Source of the DNA: an uncultured Phycicoccus sp.
GTDB lineage: Bacteria; Actinomycetota; Actinomycetes; Actinomycetales; Dermatophilaceae
DNA: 64,000 nucleotides
Assembly: GCF_947495705.1 (NCBI RefSeq)
Contig: NZ_CANLZR010000001.1
Location: 434,001 to 498,000, forward strand
Direction of reading: 5' to 3'
Part shown: in pieces, positions 18,900 to 27,847 of the stretch
How the letters are laid out: the number at the start of each line of letters is the position of its first letter
Position numbering within the stretch: the stretch's first letter is position 1
Notes under the pieces: generated by a model
Database searches by the model: none
Told to the model about the DNA's origin: nothing
Seen by the model: the letters and a program-made list of their open reading frames with translations, nothing else
Translations under genes and position numbers: made by a program

Positions 18900-20060
18900 A
18901 TGTCCGTCTCCCTCGGTATGCCCGCCGCGCCTCCGCCCGTCATCGCCCCGCGCCGCCAGAGCCGCAAGATCCGTGTCGGCAAGGTCGAGGTGGGCGGCGA
19001 CGCACCGGTGTCCGTGCAGTCGATGACGACGACCCCGACGACCGACATCAACGCCACGCTGCAGCAGATCGCCGAGCTCACCGCCTCGGGCTGCGACATC
19101 GTTCGGGTCGCGTGCCCCACCCAGGACGACGCCGACGCGCTGCCCACGATCGCCCGCAAGAGCCAGATCCCCGTCATCGCCGACATCCACTTCCAGCCGA
19201 AGTACGTCTACGCCGCCATCGACGCCGGCTGTGCCGCCGTGCGGGTCAACCCCGGCAACATCCGCCAGTTCGACGACCAGGTCGGCGAGATCGCCCGCCG
19301 GGCCAAGGACGCGGGGGTGTCCATCCGGATCGGGGTCAACGCCGGATCGCTCGACAAGCGGCTCCTCGAGAAGTACGGCAAGCCGACGGCCGAGGCGCTC
19401 GTGGAGTCCGCGGTGTGGGAGGCGAGCCTCTTCGAGGAGCACGACTTCCACGACTTCAAGATCTCGGTCAAGCACAACGACCCCGTCGTCATGGTCCGCG
19501 CCTACCAGATGCTCGCCGAGCGCGGCGACTGGCCGCTCCACCTCGGGGTCACCGAGGCGGGCCCGGCGTTCCAGGGCACGATCAAGTCCGCGACCGCCTT
19601 CGGGGCGCTGCTCAGCCAGGGCATCGGCGACACCATCCGGGTCTCCCTCTCGGCACCGCCGGTCGAGGAGGTCAAGGTCGGCATCCAGATCCTCCAGTCG
19701 CTCAACCTGCGCCCGCGCAAGCTCGAGATCGTGTCGTGCCCGTCGTGCGGGCGCGCGCAGGTCGACGTCTACAAGCTCGCCGACGAGGTCACCGCCGGCC
19801 TCGAGGGGATGACCGTCCCGCTGCGGGTCGCCGTCATGGGCTGCGTCGTGAACGGCCCCGGCGAGGCCCGCGAGGCCGACCTCGGCGTCGCCTCCGGCAA
19901 CGGCAAGGGCCAGATCTTCGTCAAGGGCGAGGTCATCAAGACCGTCCCCGAGAGCCAGATCGTCGAGACGCTCATCGAGGAGGCCATGCGGATCGCCGAG
20001 GAGATGGGCGAGCCGATGGACGAGGAGACCGCAGGCGCCCCCTCGGTCACCGTCGGCTGA
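18900..20060 (+). CDS. ispG: 4-hydroxy-3-methylbut-2-en-1-yl diphosphate synthase (GcpE)
   Basis: A 386-residue IspG, which reduces MEcPP to HMBPP in the penultimate step of the MEP pathway. An N-terminal TIM barrel carries [22 protein letters not shown] and VRVNPGNI. The [4Fe-4S] ligands are Cys280 and Cys283 (SCPSCGR), Cys315 ([10 protein letters not shown]) and Glu322. Length and motifs are those of the short bacterial form. ATG 18900 has no ribosome site but a TACCCT box 7 bases upstream. It works with dxr 2.4 kb upstream. Confidence 0.95.
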   Translation: MSVSLGMPAAPPPVIAPRRQSRKIRVGKVEVGGDAPVSVQSMTTTPTTDINATLQQIAELTASGCDIVRVACPTQDDADALPTIARKSQIPVIADIHFQPKYVYAAIDAGCAAVRVNPGNIRQFDDQVGEIARRAKDAGVSIRIGVNAGSLDKRLLEKYGKPTAEALVESAVWEASLFEEHDFHDFKISVKHNDPVVMVRAYQMLAERGDWPLHLGVTEAGPAFQGTIKSATAFGALLSQGIGDTIRVSLSAPPVEEVKVGIQILQSLNLRPRKLEIVSCPSCGRAQVDVYKLADEVTAGLEGMTVPLRVAVMGCVVNGPGEAREADLGVASGNGKGQIFVKGEVIKTVPESQIVETLIEEAMRIAEEMGEPMDEETAGAPSVTVG

Positions 20061-20081
20061 CCCGCCGACCTCGGCCGGCCC

Positions 20082-20729
20082 TCACGGCGACCAGCCCGGC
20101 TGGTCCCCGGCCGGATGACGGGGATCCGGCGGCGACGGCACCCGGCGGTTGAGGGAGAAGAGCCGCCCCAGCACCGGCATGAGCACGATGTTCAGGCCGT
20201 GCAGGATCCCGATGATCAGGAGGATCCCGCCCACCCTGGCCGCCGAGAAGGTCAGCTGTTCGGCCGTCACGAGGCCGGAGACCTCGTTGCGCCAGTCGCT
20301 CTGGGGGCCGAAGTGCACCCCGAAGAGGATGTACGCGGAGAAGATCAGGTAGTACACGATGTCCGTGAGCACGATGTAGCTCTTGCCGGTGAGCGGGTTG
20401 TCGTGGAAGACGTCTGCGGCGTAGGCCCGGCCGAACCGCTTGATGAACGGTCCGAGCCAGATCGCGATGGCGACGAGGACGAGGGTGACGGCGATCTCGA
20501 GGATCCACCAGGGCATGGCGAGGGCTCCGTTCGTGCGGGGGGTCAGGTGGAGGACGGCGGTCGCTGTCGCGGCCACCACGGTGACCGCGACGGCTGCGGT
20601 CAGGAACCCGGTGCGCCGCCGCCTGCGGTCTGCGTCGATGCTCTCGACGACACGGTCGAACAGGTCCGGCGACGGGGTGGTGGGGGACTGGGTCAGGGCC
20701 TTGGCGATACGGTCCTCGAGCTGGGTCAT
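20082..20729 (-). CDS. Four-TM membrane protein cotranscribed with an ECF sigma factor
   Basis: A 215-residue protein: a hydrophilic N-terminal segment of about 40 residues (DLFDRVVESIDADRRRRR) followed by about four hydrophobic spans (near 43-65, 78-100, 122-146 and 168-192) and a proline-rich tail. Its ATG overlaps the sigma-factor stop by 4 bases, so the two are translated together. Position and topology suggest an anti-sigma or sigma-linked membrane sensor, although no zinc-binding anti-sigma motif (HxxxCxxC) is present. Function is inferred from position only. Confidence 0.7.
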   Translation of the reverse strand: MTQLEDRIAKALTQSPTTPSPDLFDRVVESIDADRRRRRTGFLTAAVAVTVVAATATAVLHLTPRTNGALAMPWWILEIAVTLVLVAIAIWLGPFIKRFGRAYAADVFHDNPLTGKSYIVLTDIVYYLIFSAYILFGVHFGPQSDWRNEVSGLVTAEQLTFSAARVGGILLIIGILHGLNIVLMPVLGRLFSLNRRVPSPPDPRHPAGDQPGWSP

Positions 20730-21259
20730 CGGTCTGCCTCCAAGGTCGCGCCAAGGGAGTCGAGCCCCCGTTGGAGATGGGTCTTCACGGTGTTCGACGA
20801 CAGCCCCAGGGTGGCCGCGATCTCGGCGACGGGCATGTCGTAGTAGTAGCGCAGCGTGACGCAGTCGCGCTGCCGCCGGGGCAGAGCACGCAACGCCTGG
20901 ACGACGGCTGCGCGCTCGGCACGCTCCTCCGCCGTGTCGGCGGCCGACGGGGTGTCCGGTTGTGCCGGGGGCCGGTGCCGCCACGACACGAAGCCGCGCC
21001 GGTTGTGGTCGCGGGCGAGGTTGATGACGATCGAGCGCAGGTAGGCCGCGGCGCGGGCGGGGTCGCGCAACCGGCCGTGATGCCGGGCGAAGCGGATGAA
21101 GGCCTCCTGGACGAGGTCCTCGGCGGCGGTCTTGTCGTCGACGTAGAAGCGGGCGAGGCGCGTGAGGGAGGCCGCCTCGGCGTCGAACACCGCGGCGACG
21201 TCGACCGAACCGCTGTTCGCGACGTCGACCCGACTCAGCCCGGTCGCCACCACCTCCAT
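20726..21259 (-). CDS. ECF (SigE/sigma-70 family) RNA polymerase sigma factor
   Basis: A 177-residue extracytoplasmic-function sigma factor. Region 2 (about 20-90) contains AEDLVQEAFIRFARHHGR and ARAAAYLRSIVINLARDHNRR; region 4 (about 115-170) contains LPRRQRDCVTLRYYYDMPVA and the helix-turn-helix EIAATLGLSSNTVKTHLQRG. ATG 21259 is chosen, with a GTG one codon upstream. It overlaps the following membrane protein gene and faces the SodC-like gene. Control of that neighbour is plausible but not shown. Confidence 0.9.
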   Translation of the reverse strand: MEVVATGLSRVDVANSGSVDVAAVFDAEAASLTRLARFYVDDKTAAEDLVQEAFIRFARHHGRLRDPARAAAYLRSIVINLARDHNRRGFVSWRHRPPAQPDTPSAADTAEERAERAAVVQALRALPRRQRDCVTLRYYYDMPVAEIAATLGLSSNTVKTHLQRGLDSLGATLEADR

Positions 21260-21424
21260 CACTCCGACGGACGTCCGGGGCGGGCGAACGGGTGACACGA
21301 CAACCTGACGAAGATCGGAGCGGCGGCTGTGCATCTCTTGCCCGGCTCGGGTGTCACCCGCGGGGGACGGGTCCCGCGTCTGCCTGGTGTCCGCATCTGC
21401 GCGGGCCTGACCGAAGGGACACCC
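21260..21424. promoter_or_regulatory. Divergent spacer between sigma factor and SodC-like gene, with inverted repeat
   Basis: CGGGTGACAC (21289-21298) and GTGTCACCCG (21351-21360) form a perfect 10-bp inverted repeat separated by 52 bases. This could be two operator half-sites, two copies of a promoter element facing outward, or a hairpin. A GAAGGGA ribosome site precedes the SodC-like ATG. Confidence 0.45.
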
Positions 21425-21961
21425 ATGTCGTACTCCTCCCGCCGTGCACTCGCCGTGCCGGCCATTGTGGCGCTCACCAGCCTCGCCGTGACGATCCCGG
21501 CCTCCGCCGTCGCGGGCGGTCCGGTCGTGCGGGCAGCCGGCCCTCTCTCCGACCTCCAACCCGCCGTCGCAGGGCCCCTGGACGGCGCGGCCGCCGCTGT
21601 GCAGATCGTCGCGTCGGCGCGGGGCTCGCACGCCGTCCTGCGGGTACGGGGGATCGAGGGTGCCGACGGGACGACCTTCGGTGCCCACCTGCACGTCGGT
21701 CCGTGCGTCGCCGGCAACGGCGCGGCAGCGCTCGGCCACTACAACACCGACGTCCTCGCCGGCAGCAGCGAGCCCGAGATCAGCGAGGACACCGAAGTGT
21801 GGTTGGACCTCGAGGTCCACCACGGTGGCGGCACCGCGACGGCATCGGTGCCGTTCGTCCCCGCGCCGGGCACCCGGTCGGTCGTCATCCACGCCCTGCC
21901 CACCGACCACCACACCGGGGCTGCCGGGGCCCGGCTGGCGTGCCTTCCGGTCGTCTGGTGA
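21425..21961 (+). CDS. Secreted Cu/Zn superoxide dismutase-family protein, zinc ligands apparently missing
   Basis: A 178-residue protein with an N-terminal signal peptide (RRALAVPAIVALTSLAVTIPASAVAG, cleavage near residue 30). The SodC core includes GAHLHVGPC (His88, His90, Cys94), GHYN (His105), VVIHALPTD (His156) and ARLACLPV (Cys173), giving four copper ligands and a likely Cys94-Cys173 disulfide. The segment between His105 and residue 131, where the zinc-binding histidines normally lie, has none. Loss of zinc is known for Mycobacterium tuberculosis SodC and fungal Cu-only SODs. Activity is not assured. Confidence 0.75.
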   Translation: MSYSSRRALAVPAIVALTSLAVTIPASAVAGGPVVRAAGPLSDLQPAVAGPLDGAAAAVQIVASARGSHAVLRVRGIEGADGTTFGAHLHVGPCVAGNGAAALGHYNTDVLAGSSEPEISEDTEVWLDLEVHHGGGTATASVPFVPAPGTRSVVIHALPTDHHTGAAGARLACLPVVW

Positions 21962-22569
21962 CCAGGCGGTCAGGCGGTACCCACGGCAGCGGACGCGTTC
22001 TGCGGGTGCTCGGGATCGGCGTCGCCGCCGGCCTCGCGTGGGGCGTCCTGGCCCGTGGCTTCATGCGGCTCCTGGCCACGAACCCGGAGTTCACCTGGGC
22101 CGGCACATTGGGGATCATCGGCACGGCGTCGCTGGTCGGTGGGCTCGTCGCCGTCGTGCGCCTCGCCCGACAGTCGGGGTGGACGCCCTGGTGGCGGCTC
22201 CTCGGGCTGCCCATCGTCCTGCTCTTCGGGGCCGCCGGGATCCTCATGCTCCCGGGCGTCGTCGGGGGCGTCATGCTGCTCGACAGACGCCGCTGGCTCG
22301 CTCTCCCGGGAGCAGCGCTGGTGGCGCTCACCCTGGGGGCGGTCGTCCACGAGCTCGACGGTTCCCTCACCGGGCGCCAGCTGGCCGGGGTCGCCCTCCT
22401 CGGCGGCTGTCTCGCCGTCGAGGGATGGGCTGCCCGCGAGCTCGTCCGGCGGTGGCGTCCGCCGGTCGCGGGGCCGCTCACCGTCTCCGGTGCTCCGGCC
22501 GACCGCGTGGCGACCGGGCCCTCGACGGAGGGAGGCGCCGCGCAGCGGACCACGACGCTCGCGCCCTAG
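21958..22569 (+). CDS. Multi-pass membrane protein of unknown function
   Basis: A 203-residue protein with about five hydrophobic spans, beginning near residues 15-33 and ending near 160, then a hydrophilic tail of about 40 residues. GTG 21958 overlaps the SodC-like stop (GTGA), so it is likely cotranslated. No catalytic or transporter motif is recognised. The linkage to a secreted metalloprotein next to an ECF sigma factor hints at an envelope role, but this is inference. Confidence 0.6.
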   Translation: MTRRSGGTHGSGRVLRVLGIGVAAGLAWGVLARGFMRLLATNPEFTWAGTLGIIGTASLVGGLVAVVRLARQSGWTPWWRLLGLPIVLLFGAAGILMLPGVVGGVMLLDRRRWLALPGAALVALTLGAVVHELDGSLTGRQLAGVALLGGCLAVEGWAARELVRRWRPPVAGPLTVSGAPADRVATGPSTEGGAAQRTTTLAP

Positions 22570-22572
22570 GCT
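22567..22572 (+). promoter_or_regulatory. -10 box for leaderless GNAT gene
   Basis: TAGGCT fits TANNNT and ends 6 bases before the GTG start at 22579, with no ribosome-binding site. This is the geometry of a leaderless transcript. Confidence 0.4.
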
Positions 22573-22578
22573 GGTGTC

Positions 22579-23424
22579 GTGCTCCGCACACGATCCCCGG
22601 TCCGGCCGCTGTCGCTCGACGAGCGCGACGCCGCGCTCGACCTGTGCGCCCGCGACCTGCCGCGGTCGGTGTTCGTGGCGGCCCGCATCCTCGAGGGCGC
22701 GCGCTCCGGCTCGCTGTCCTCGGTCCTCGGCCACCGCGACGAGGGCGCACTGACCGGCCTCGTCTGGGCGAGTGCCAACGTCGTCCCGGTCGGGACCACC
22801 GCCGGGGACCGCGCCGCGTTCGCCGAGCGGCTGCGACGCTGGCGGGGCCGGTGCGCGTCGATCTTCGGGGCGCGCGAGGAGGTCGTCGGTCTCTGGGAGC
22901 ACCTCGAGCCGCAGTGGGGCCCGGCCCGGGCCGTGCGCGCGCACCAGCCTCTGCTCGTCGCCGACCGGCCGCCCTCGGTCCTCGGCATCGAGCCCGACCC
23001 CCGGGTCCGGCCGGCCAGGCCCGACGAGGTCGACCTGGTCCTCCCCGCCGCCGAGCACATGTTCACCGCCGAGATCGGGTACCCGCCGTACACCGGGTCG
23101 AGCCGGGGCTACCGGGCCTCGCTCGCGTCGATCATCGCCCGCGGCCACACCTACGTCGTCGTCGAGGACGGTGAGGTGCTCTTCAAGACCGACATCGGCA
23201 GCCTCGCCCTCGGCTGCGCGCAGCTGCAGGGGGTCTGGGTCGCGCCGCGGCTGCGGGGTCAGGGTCTCGCCGGGCCGATGCTCGCTGCAGTGCTCGAGCA
23301 GGTGATGGCCGGCCCCGCACCGCTGGTCACCCTCTACGTCAACGACTTCAACCACGCGGCACGTGCCACCTACGACCGTCTCGGGTTCACCGCCGCGGGG
23401 GAGTTCACGACCGTCCTGCTCTGA
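22579..23424 (+). CDS. DUF4081-GNAT family N-acetyltransferase
   Basis: A 281-residue protein with an N-terminal DUF4081-like half (about 1-130) and a C-terminal GNAT domain (about 140-281). The acetyl-CoA loop region is VWVAPRLRGQGLAGPML, followed by LYVNDFNHAARATYDRLGF, typical of GNAT C-termini. In Mycobacterium tuberculosis a homologue (Rv2867c) lies directly after dxr-rip1-ispG, and here it lies 2.5 kb after ispG with a sigma factor/SodC module in between. Acceptor substrate unknown. Confidence 0.8.
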   Translation: MLRTRSPVRPLSLDERDAALDLCARDLPRSVFVAARILEGARSGSLSSVLGHRDEGALTGLVWASANVVPVGTTAGDRAAFAERLRRWRGRCASIFGAREEVVGLWEHLEPQWGPARAVRAHQPLLVADRPPSVLGIEPDPRVRPARPDEVDLVLPAAEHMFTAEIGYPPYTGSSRGYRASLASIIARGHTYVVVEDGEVLFKTDIGSLALGCAQLQGVWVAPRLRGQGLAGPMLAAVLEQVMAGPAPLVTLYVNDFNHAARATYDRLGFTAAGEFTTVLL

Positions 23425-23516
23425 CCGGGTGGTTGGATGTCCCATGGCCCCCGCCCTGCCCCGCTCCTGGCACCACGTCGGCCGCGCGCCGCGCGCCGCG
23501 AGTCGCTGACCCGCCC

Positions 23517-24383
23517 GTGTCGACGCTCTCGTGGCAGCCGCTCTCCGACGAGGACCTGCCCGCCCTCGCCCACCTCGCGCAGCGGTGTCTCGACCGGGAC
23601 GGTGGGCTGCCCCAGCTCGCGGGTGAGCCGATGCTGCGCCAGCTGTTCCTGCGAGGGCAGTCCATCGGCGGCCGGGACGAGATCGGCGAGCTCGTCGCGG
23701 CGGCGTCGGTGTTCGTCGACGGGACCGGGCACCGTGCGGCGACCGGGCTGGTCGACCCCTCGGCGCGCCGGCAGGGCCTCGGGGAGCAGCTGGTCCGCTG
23801 GTCCCTCGAGCGGTCGGGTGGCTCGCTGCTGCGTCTCGTGGCCGAGACCACCTCACCGGAGTCCGACGCCCTGGCCGACCACCTCGGGCTGCTGCGCACC
23901 TTCGCCGAACACGTCATGCGGCACCCGCTCGTCGCGATGCCGCGCGTCCCGCGCCCCCCGGGCCTGGTGTCGCTGCCGTGGTCCGAGGACACCGCGGGGC
24001 TGTTCCACATCGCCTACACCCGCTCGTTCGCGTCGAGGCCCGGCTTCCCCGACACCCCGCGCGAGGAGTGGGTCGCGGGCTCGCAGGAGGACGAGGACTT
24101 CCGCCCCGAGCTCTCCCGGGTCGTCCTCGACCGGCAGGGGAGGGTCGCCGGCTTCGTGACGGTCACCGAGAACTGGATCGACCAGGTGGGCGTCGTGCCC
24201 GACTGGCGGGGACGCGGGTTGGGCGCCCACCTCGTCACCCGCTCGCTGCGCGCGCTGCGCAAGGCCGGGTGCGAGGCGGTGTGGCTCGCGGTGAACGTGG
24301 ACAACCCGGCGCACGACCTGTACCTGCGCCTCGGGTTCGAGGACCACGGGCTGCGCGCCCGCTACGAGCAGACTCCGGACTGA
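23517..24383 (+). CDS. Tandem GNAT-domain acetyltransferase (MshD-like layout)
   Basis: A 288-residue protein with two GNAT repeats. The first (about 5-140) has [20 protein letters not shown]; the second (about 150-288) has [20 protein letters not shown] and [17 protein letters not shown]. Double-GNAT proteins include mycothiol synthase MshD, but similarity at this level does not prove that role. GTG 23517 gives the natural start of the first domain; a TTG at 23433 would add 28 low-complexity residues. It follows the other GNAT gene on the same strand and precedes proS. Confidence 0.75.
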   Translation: MSTLSWQPLSDEDLPALAHLAQRCLDRDGGLPQLAGEPMLRQLFLRGQSIGGRDEIGELVAAASVFVDGTGHRAATGLVDPSARRQGLGEQLVRWSLERSGGSLLRLVAETTSPESDALADHLGLLRTFAEHVMRHPLVAMPRVPRPPGLVSLPWSEDTAGLFHIAYTRSFASRPGFPDTPREEWVAGSQEDEDFRPELSRVVLDRQGRVAGFVTVTENWIDQVGVVPDWRGRGLGAHLVTRSLRALRKAGCEAVWLAVNVDNPAHDLYLRLGFEDHGLRARYEQTPD

Positions 24384-24463
24384 GCCGGGTGGGCGGCGCG
24401 AGATGCCTGCCCGCGTCGTTATCCTTGCCGGGTTGTCCACCCCCACCCACCAGGAGCCTCCCC

Positions 24464-26230
24464 GTGGCCATGCGCATGTCGTCCCTGTTCCTGCGAACCC
24501 TTCGCGAGGACCCGGCGGACGCTGAGGTGCCGAGCCACCGGCTGCTCGTGCGGGCCGGGTACGTCCGACGGGTGAGCCCCGGCATCTACACCTGGTTGCC
24601 GCTCGGCCTCAAGGTGCTGCGCAAGGTCGAGACCGTCGTCCGCGAGGAGATGGACGCCATCGGCGCCCAGGAGCTGCTCTTCCCGGCCCTGCTCCCTCGC
24701 GAGCCCTACGAGGCGTCCGGCCGCTGGTCCGAGTACGGCCCCAACGTGTTCCGGCTCAAGGACCGCAAGGATGGCGACTACCTGCTCGGGCCGACGCACG
24801 AGGAGATGTTCACCCTCGCCGTCAAGGACATGTACAGCTCGTACAAGGACCTGCCGCTCGCGCTCTACCAGATCCAGACGAAGTACCGCGACGAGGCCCG
24901 GCCGCGGGCCGGGGTGCTGCGCGGCCGCGAGTTCGTCATGAAGGACAGCTACTCCTTCGACCTCGACGAGGCCGGGCTCGACAAGAGCTACCAGCTGCAC
25001 CGCGACGCGTACGTGCGGATCTTCGACCGGCTCGGCTTCCACTACGTCATCGTCGAGGCGATGGCCGGCGCGATGGGCGGGTCGAAGTCCGAGGAGTTCC
25101 TCGCGACGGCCGAGAACGGCGAGGACACCTACGTCCGATGCGGCAACTGCGGGTACGCCGCGAACGTCGAGGCCGTGCGGGTGCCGGCCGCCGAGGCGGT
25201 CGACGCCTCCGGGGTCCCGGCCGCACACGTCGAGGACACCCCCGACACCCCCACCATCGACACCCTCGTCGCGCACCTCGAGGCGGCGTTCCCGCGCACG
25301 GACGGCCGCTCCTGGTCGGCCGCGGACACCCTGAAGAACGTGATCGTCATGCTCGTCCACCCCGACGGTACCCGGGAGCCGCTGGCCATCGGCCTGCCCG
25401 GCGACCGCGAGGTCGACGAGAAGCGCCTCGGGGCGCAGGTCGAGCCCGCCGTCGTCGAGCCGTTCGCCGAGGCCGACTTCGCCGCCCGCCCGACGCTCGC
25501 GAAGGGGTACATCGGCCCCGGGGTCCTCGGCACCGACCGACCCTCGGGCATCCGGTACCTCCTCGACCCCCGCGTCGGCGAGGGCACCGCCTGGGTCACC
25601 GGCGCCGACGAGACCGGGCGGCACGTCCTCGACCTCGTCGCCGGCCGGGACTTCACCGCCGACGGGACCATCGAGGCCGCCGAGGTACGCGACGGTGACG
25701 CCTGCCCGTCGTGCGGTCACGGGCTGGAGTCGGCGCGCGGCATCGAGATGGGTCACGTGTTCCAGCTCGGCACCAAGTACGCCGAGGCCCTGGACCTCAA
25801 GGTGCTCGACGAGAACGGCAAGCTGCGCACGGTCGTCATGGGCTCCTACGGCGTGGGCGTGTCCCGGGCCGTCGGCTGCATCGCCGAGGGCAACCACGAC
25901 GAGCTGGGCCTGGTCTGGCCGCGGGCGCTCGCCCCCGCCGACGTCCACCTCGTCGCGACGGGCAAGTCCGACGAGGTGTTCACCTACGCCGAGGAGCTGA
26001 CCCGCTCGCTCGAGGCACACGGCGTCGAGGTGCTGTTCGACGACCGTCGCCAGGCCAGCCCCGGCGTGAAGTTCAAGGACGCCGAGCTCGTCGGGGTGCC
26101 GACGATCGTCGTCGTCGGGCGGGGGTTGGCCGACGGGACCGTCGAGCTCAAGGACCGCCGCTCCGGGGAGCGCCGCGACGTCCCGGTCGCCGACGCCGTC
26201 GCCGAGATCCTCGCGGAGATCGGCCGCTGA
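24464..26230 (+). CDS. proS: Prolyl-tRNA synthetase (bacterial type with editing insertion)
   Basis: A 588-residue class II synthetase, charging tRNA-Pro. Motif 2 is [10 protein letters not shown] with FVMKDSYSF, motif 3 [14 protein letters not shown] YbaK-type editing (INS) domain lies between motifs 2 and 3 (about 230-400), and a C-terminal anticodon-binding domain covers about 490-588. GTG 24464 has AGGAG seven bases upstream; ATGs at 24470 and 24476 are alternatives. A possible -10 box TATCCT at 24420-24425 would give a 30-40 base leader. The stop overlaps the HAD gene start (TGATG). Confidence 0.95.
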   Translation: MAMRMSSLFLRTLREDPADAEVPSHRLLVRAGYVRRVSPGIYTWLPLGLKVLRKVETVVREEMDAIGAQELLFPALLPREPYEASGRWSEYGPNVFRLKDRKDGDYLLGPTHEEMFTLAVKDMYSSYKDLPLALYQIQTKYRDEARPRAGVLRGREFVMKDSYSFDLDEAGLDKSYQLHRDAYVRIFDRLGFHYVIVEAMAGAMGGSKSEEFLATAENGEDTYVRCGNCGYAANVEAVRVPAAEAVDASGVPAAHVEDTPDTPTIDTLVAHLEAAFPRTDGRSWSAADTLKNVIVMLVHPDGTREPLAIGLPGDREVDEKRLGAQVEPAVVEPFAEADFAARPTLAKGYIGPGVLGTDRPSGIRYLLDPRVGEGTAWVTGADETGRHVLDLVAGRDFTADGTIEAAEVRDGDACPSCGHGLESARGIEMGHVFQLGTKYAEALDLKVLDENGKLRTVVMGSYGVGVSRAVGCIAEGNHDELGLVWPRALAPADVHLVATGKSDEVFTYAEELTRSLEAHGVEVLFDDRRQASPGVKFKDAELVGVPTIVVVGRGLADGTVELKDRRSGERRDVPVADAVAEILAEIGR

Positions 26231-26988
26231 TGGGCCGGCCGGTCGAGGCGGTCGTCTTCGACTGGGGCGGGACCCTGACCCCCTGGCACGACGTCGACCT
26301 CCCCGAGCAGTGGCGCGTCTTCGCCCGCGAGGTCCACGGCGTGCCGTTCGCCTCCGACGAGGTCCCGCAGGAGGACCTCGATGCGGCGCACCGGCTGGCC
26401 GAGCGCATCCTCGAGGTCGAGGCCTCGGCCTGGCACCGAGGCCGGACCCAGCACTCCTCGGCGAGCCTCGAGGCCATCCTCGACGAGGCCGGGATCGACC
26501 CCGCGCACGACCGGCACCACCTGGCGCTCGCGGCATACCGGCGGTTCTGGGAGCCGCACACGCACACCGACCCGCAGGTCCGCCCGCTGTGGGCGGGGTT
26601 GCGGGAGCGGGGCATCCGGGTCGGGGTGCTGTCCAACACGATCTGGAGCCGCGCCTACCACCGCGAGATCTTCGAGCGGGACGCCGTGCTCGACCTCATC
26701 GACGCCGACCTGTACAGCAGCGAGCTCGACCACGTGAAGCCGCACCCGGAGGTCTTCCGCGCGGCCTGTCGAGCCGTCGACGTCGAGCCGGAGCGTGCGG
26801 TGTACGTAGGCGACCGTCTGTTCGAGGACGTCCACGGGCCGCAGCAGGTCGGGATGCGCGCCATCTGGATCCCGCACTCGAGCATCCCGGCGGACCAGAC
26901 CGTCGAGGTGCCGGCGGTCCCCGACGCGCGGGCCCACGAGCTGCTCGACGTGCTGACCGTCGTCGACGGCTGGCTGGCCGGCGCGTGA
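26230..26988 (+). CDS. HAD-superfamily hydrolase with DWGGT motif
   Basis: A 252-residue HAD protein: motif I DWGGTL with nucleophile Asp11, motif II LSNT (135-138), motif III Lys170 (KPHPEVF) and motif IV GDRLFED at 194-200, plus a helical cap (about 20-110). The +2 position of motif I is Gly13 rather than the usual Asp general acid of phosphatases; such DxGGT forms occur in several uncharacterised HADs. The ATG overlaps the proS stop (TGATG). A phosphatase or phosphoglycolate/nucleotidase-like role is possible; substrate unknown. Confidence 0.8.
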   Translation: MGRPVEAVVFDWGGTLTPWHDVDLPEQWRVFAREVHGVPFASDEVPQEDLDAAHRLAERILEVEASAWHRGRTQHSSASLEAILDEAGIDPAHDRHHLALAAYRRFWEPHTHTDPQVRPLWAGLRERGIRVGVLSNTIWSRAYHREIFERDAVLDLIDADLYSSELDHVKPHPEVFRAACRAVDVEPERAVYVGDRLFEDVHGPQQVGMRAIWIPHSSIPADQTVEVPAVPDARAHELLDVLTVVDGWLAGA

Positions 26989-27000
26989 CCCGGCCGCGTC

Positions 27001-27780
27001 GTGGCTGACCCCGAGCTCCACGTCCTCGTCCTGCTCGGCCTGGCCGGCTTCCTCGCCGGCTGGGTCGACGCGGTGGTCGGCGGGGGAGGGCTGGTGCAGC
27101 TGCCCGCGCTGCTGCTCGGGATGCCGGGGGCGACCCCGGCGCAGGTGCTGGCGACGAACAAGTTCGGCTCGGTGTGGGGGACCGCGACCGCCTCGGTCAC
27201 GTACTACCGGCGGATCCGGCCCGACCTGCGCACGGCGCTGCCGATGGCGGGGGTGGCGTACGTCGGCGCGGTCGGCGGGGCGCTCATCGGGCTGCACATC
27301 CCGAAGTCGCTCTTCAACCCGATCATCCTCGTGATGCTCGTCGTCGTCGGCGCGTACACGCTGCTCAAGCCGTCCGTGGGTGAGCTGACCCGGCTGCGGT
27401 GGAGCGGCGCCCGGCACACGACCGCGGCGGTGCTCACCGGCTTCGTCATCGGGGTGTACGACGGTGCGCTCGGGCCGGGGACGGGGAGCTTCCTGGTGTT
27501 CGCGCTCGTCGGGCTGCTCGGGTACGCGTTCCTCGAGGCCAGCGCGAAGGCGAAGATCGCCAACCTCGCGACGAACCTCGGGGCGTTGACCGTCTTCGCG
27601 CCGGGGGGTCACGTCGTGTGGACCGTGGGCGCCGTCATGGCGGTGATGAACCTCGCCGGTGGCTACGTCGGGGCGCGGACCGCGGTCGCGCGGGGGAGCC
27701 GCTTCGTGCGGGTCGTGTTCATCGTCGTCGTCACGGCGTTCGTCATCCGCATCGGCGGCGACCTCCTCGGCCTCTGGTGA
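27001..27780 (+). CDS. TauE/SafE (YfcA)-family membrane transporter
   Basis: A 259-residue membrane protein with about eight transmembrane spans and the two family repeats: GFLAGWVDAVVGGGGLVQLP near the N-terminus and GFVIGVYDGALGPGTGSF in the second half. The family is associated with export or import of sulfite, sulfoacetate and other organic anions. GTG 27001 starts the protein, 12 bases after the HAD stop. The gene converges on the DUF559 gene, with a palindromic repeat between them. Confidence 0.85.
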   Translation: MADPELHVLVLLGLAGFLAGWVDAVVGGGGLVQLPALLLGMPGATPAQVLATNKFGSVWGTATASVTYYRRIRPDLRTALPMAGVAYVGAVGGALIGLHIPKSLFNPIILVMLVVVGAYTLLKPSVGELTRLRWSGARHTTAAVLTGFVIGVYDGALGPGTGSFLVFALVGLLGYAFLEASAKAKIANLATNLGALTVFAPGGHVVWTVGAVMAVMNLAGGYVGARTAVARGSRFVRVVFIVVVTAFVIRIGGDLLGLW

Positions 27781-27797
27781 CCCCCGCCGTCCTCTCG

Positions 27798-27847
27798 CGA
27801 ACGTGTGTGAAGACTGGAGCCATAGCGACGGCTTTCACCCACGTTCG
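27798..27847. repeat. 50-bp palindromic repeat, copy 1
   Basis: Arms CGAACGTGTGTGAA (27798-27811) and TTCACCCACGTTCG (27834-27847) pair at 13 of 14 positions around a 22-base loop containing ATAGCG. A second copy in the same orientation lies at 28844-28893, with 43 of 50 bases identical. The right arm contains the stop codon (27835-27837) of the DUF559 gene. It also lies between two convergent genes and could act as their terminator. Confidence 0.85.
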
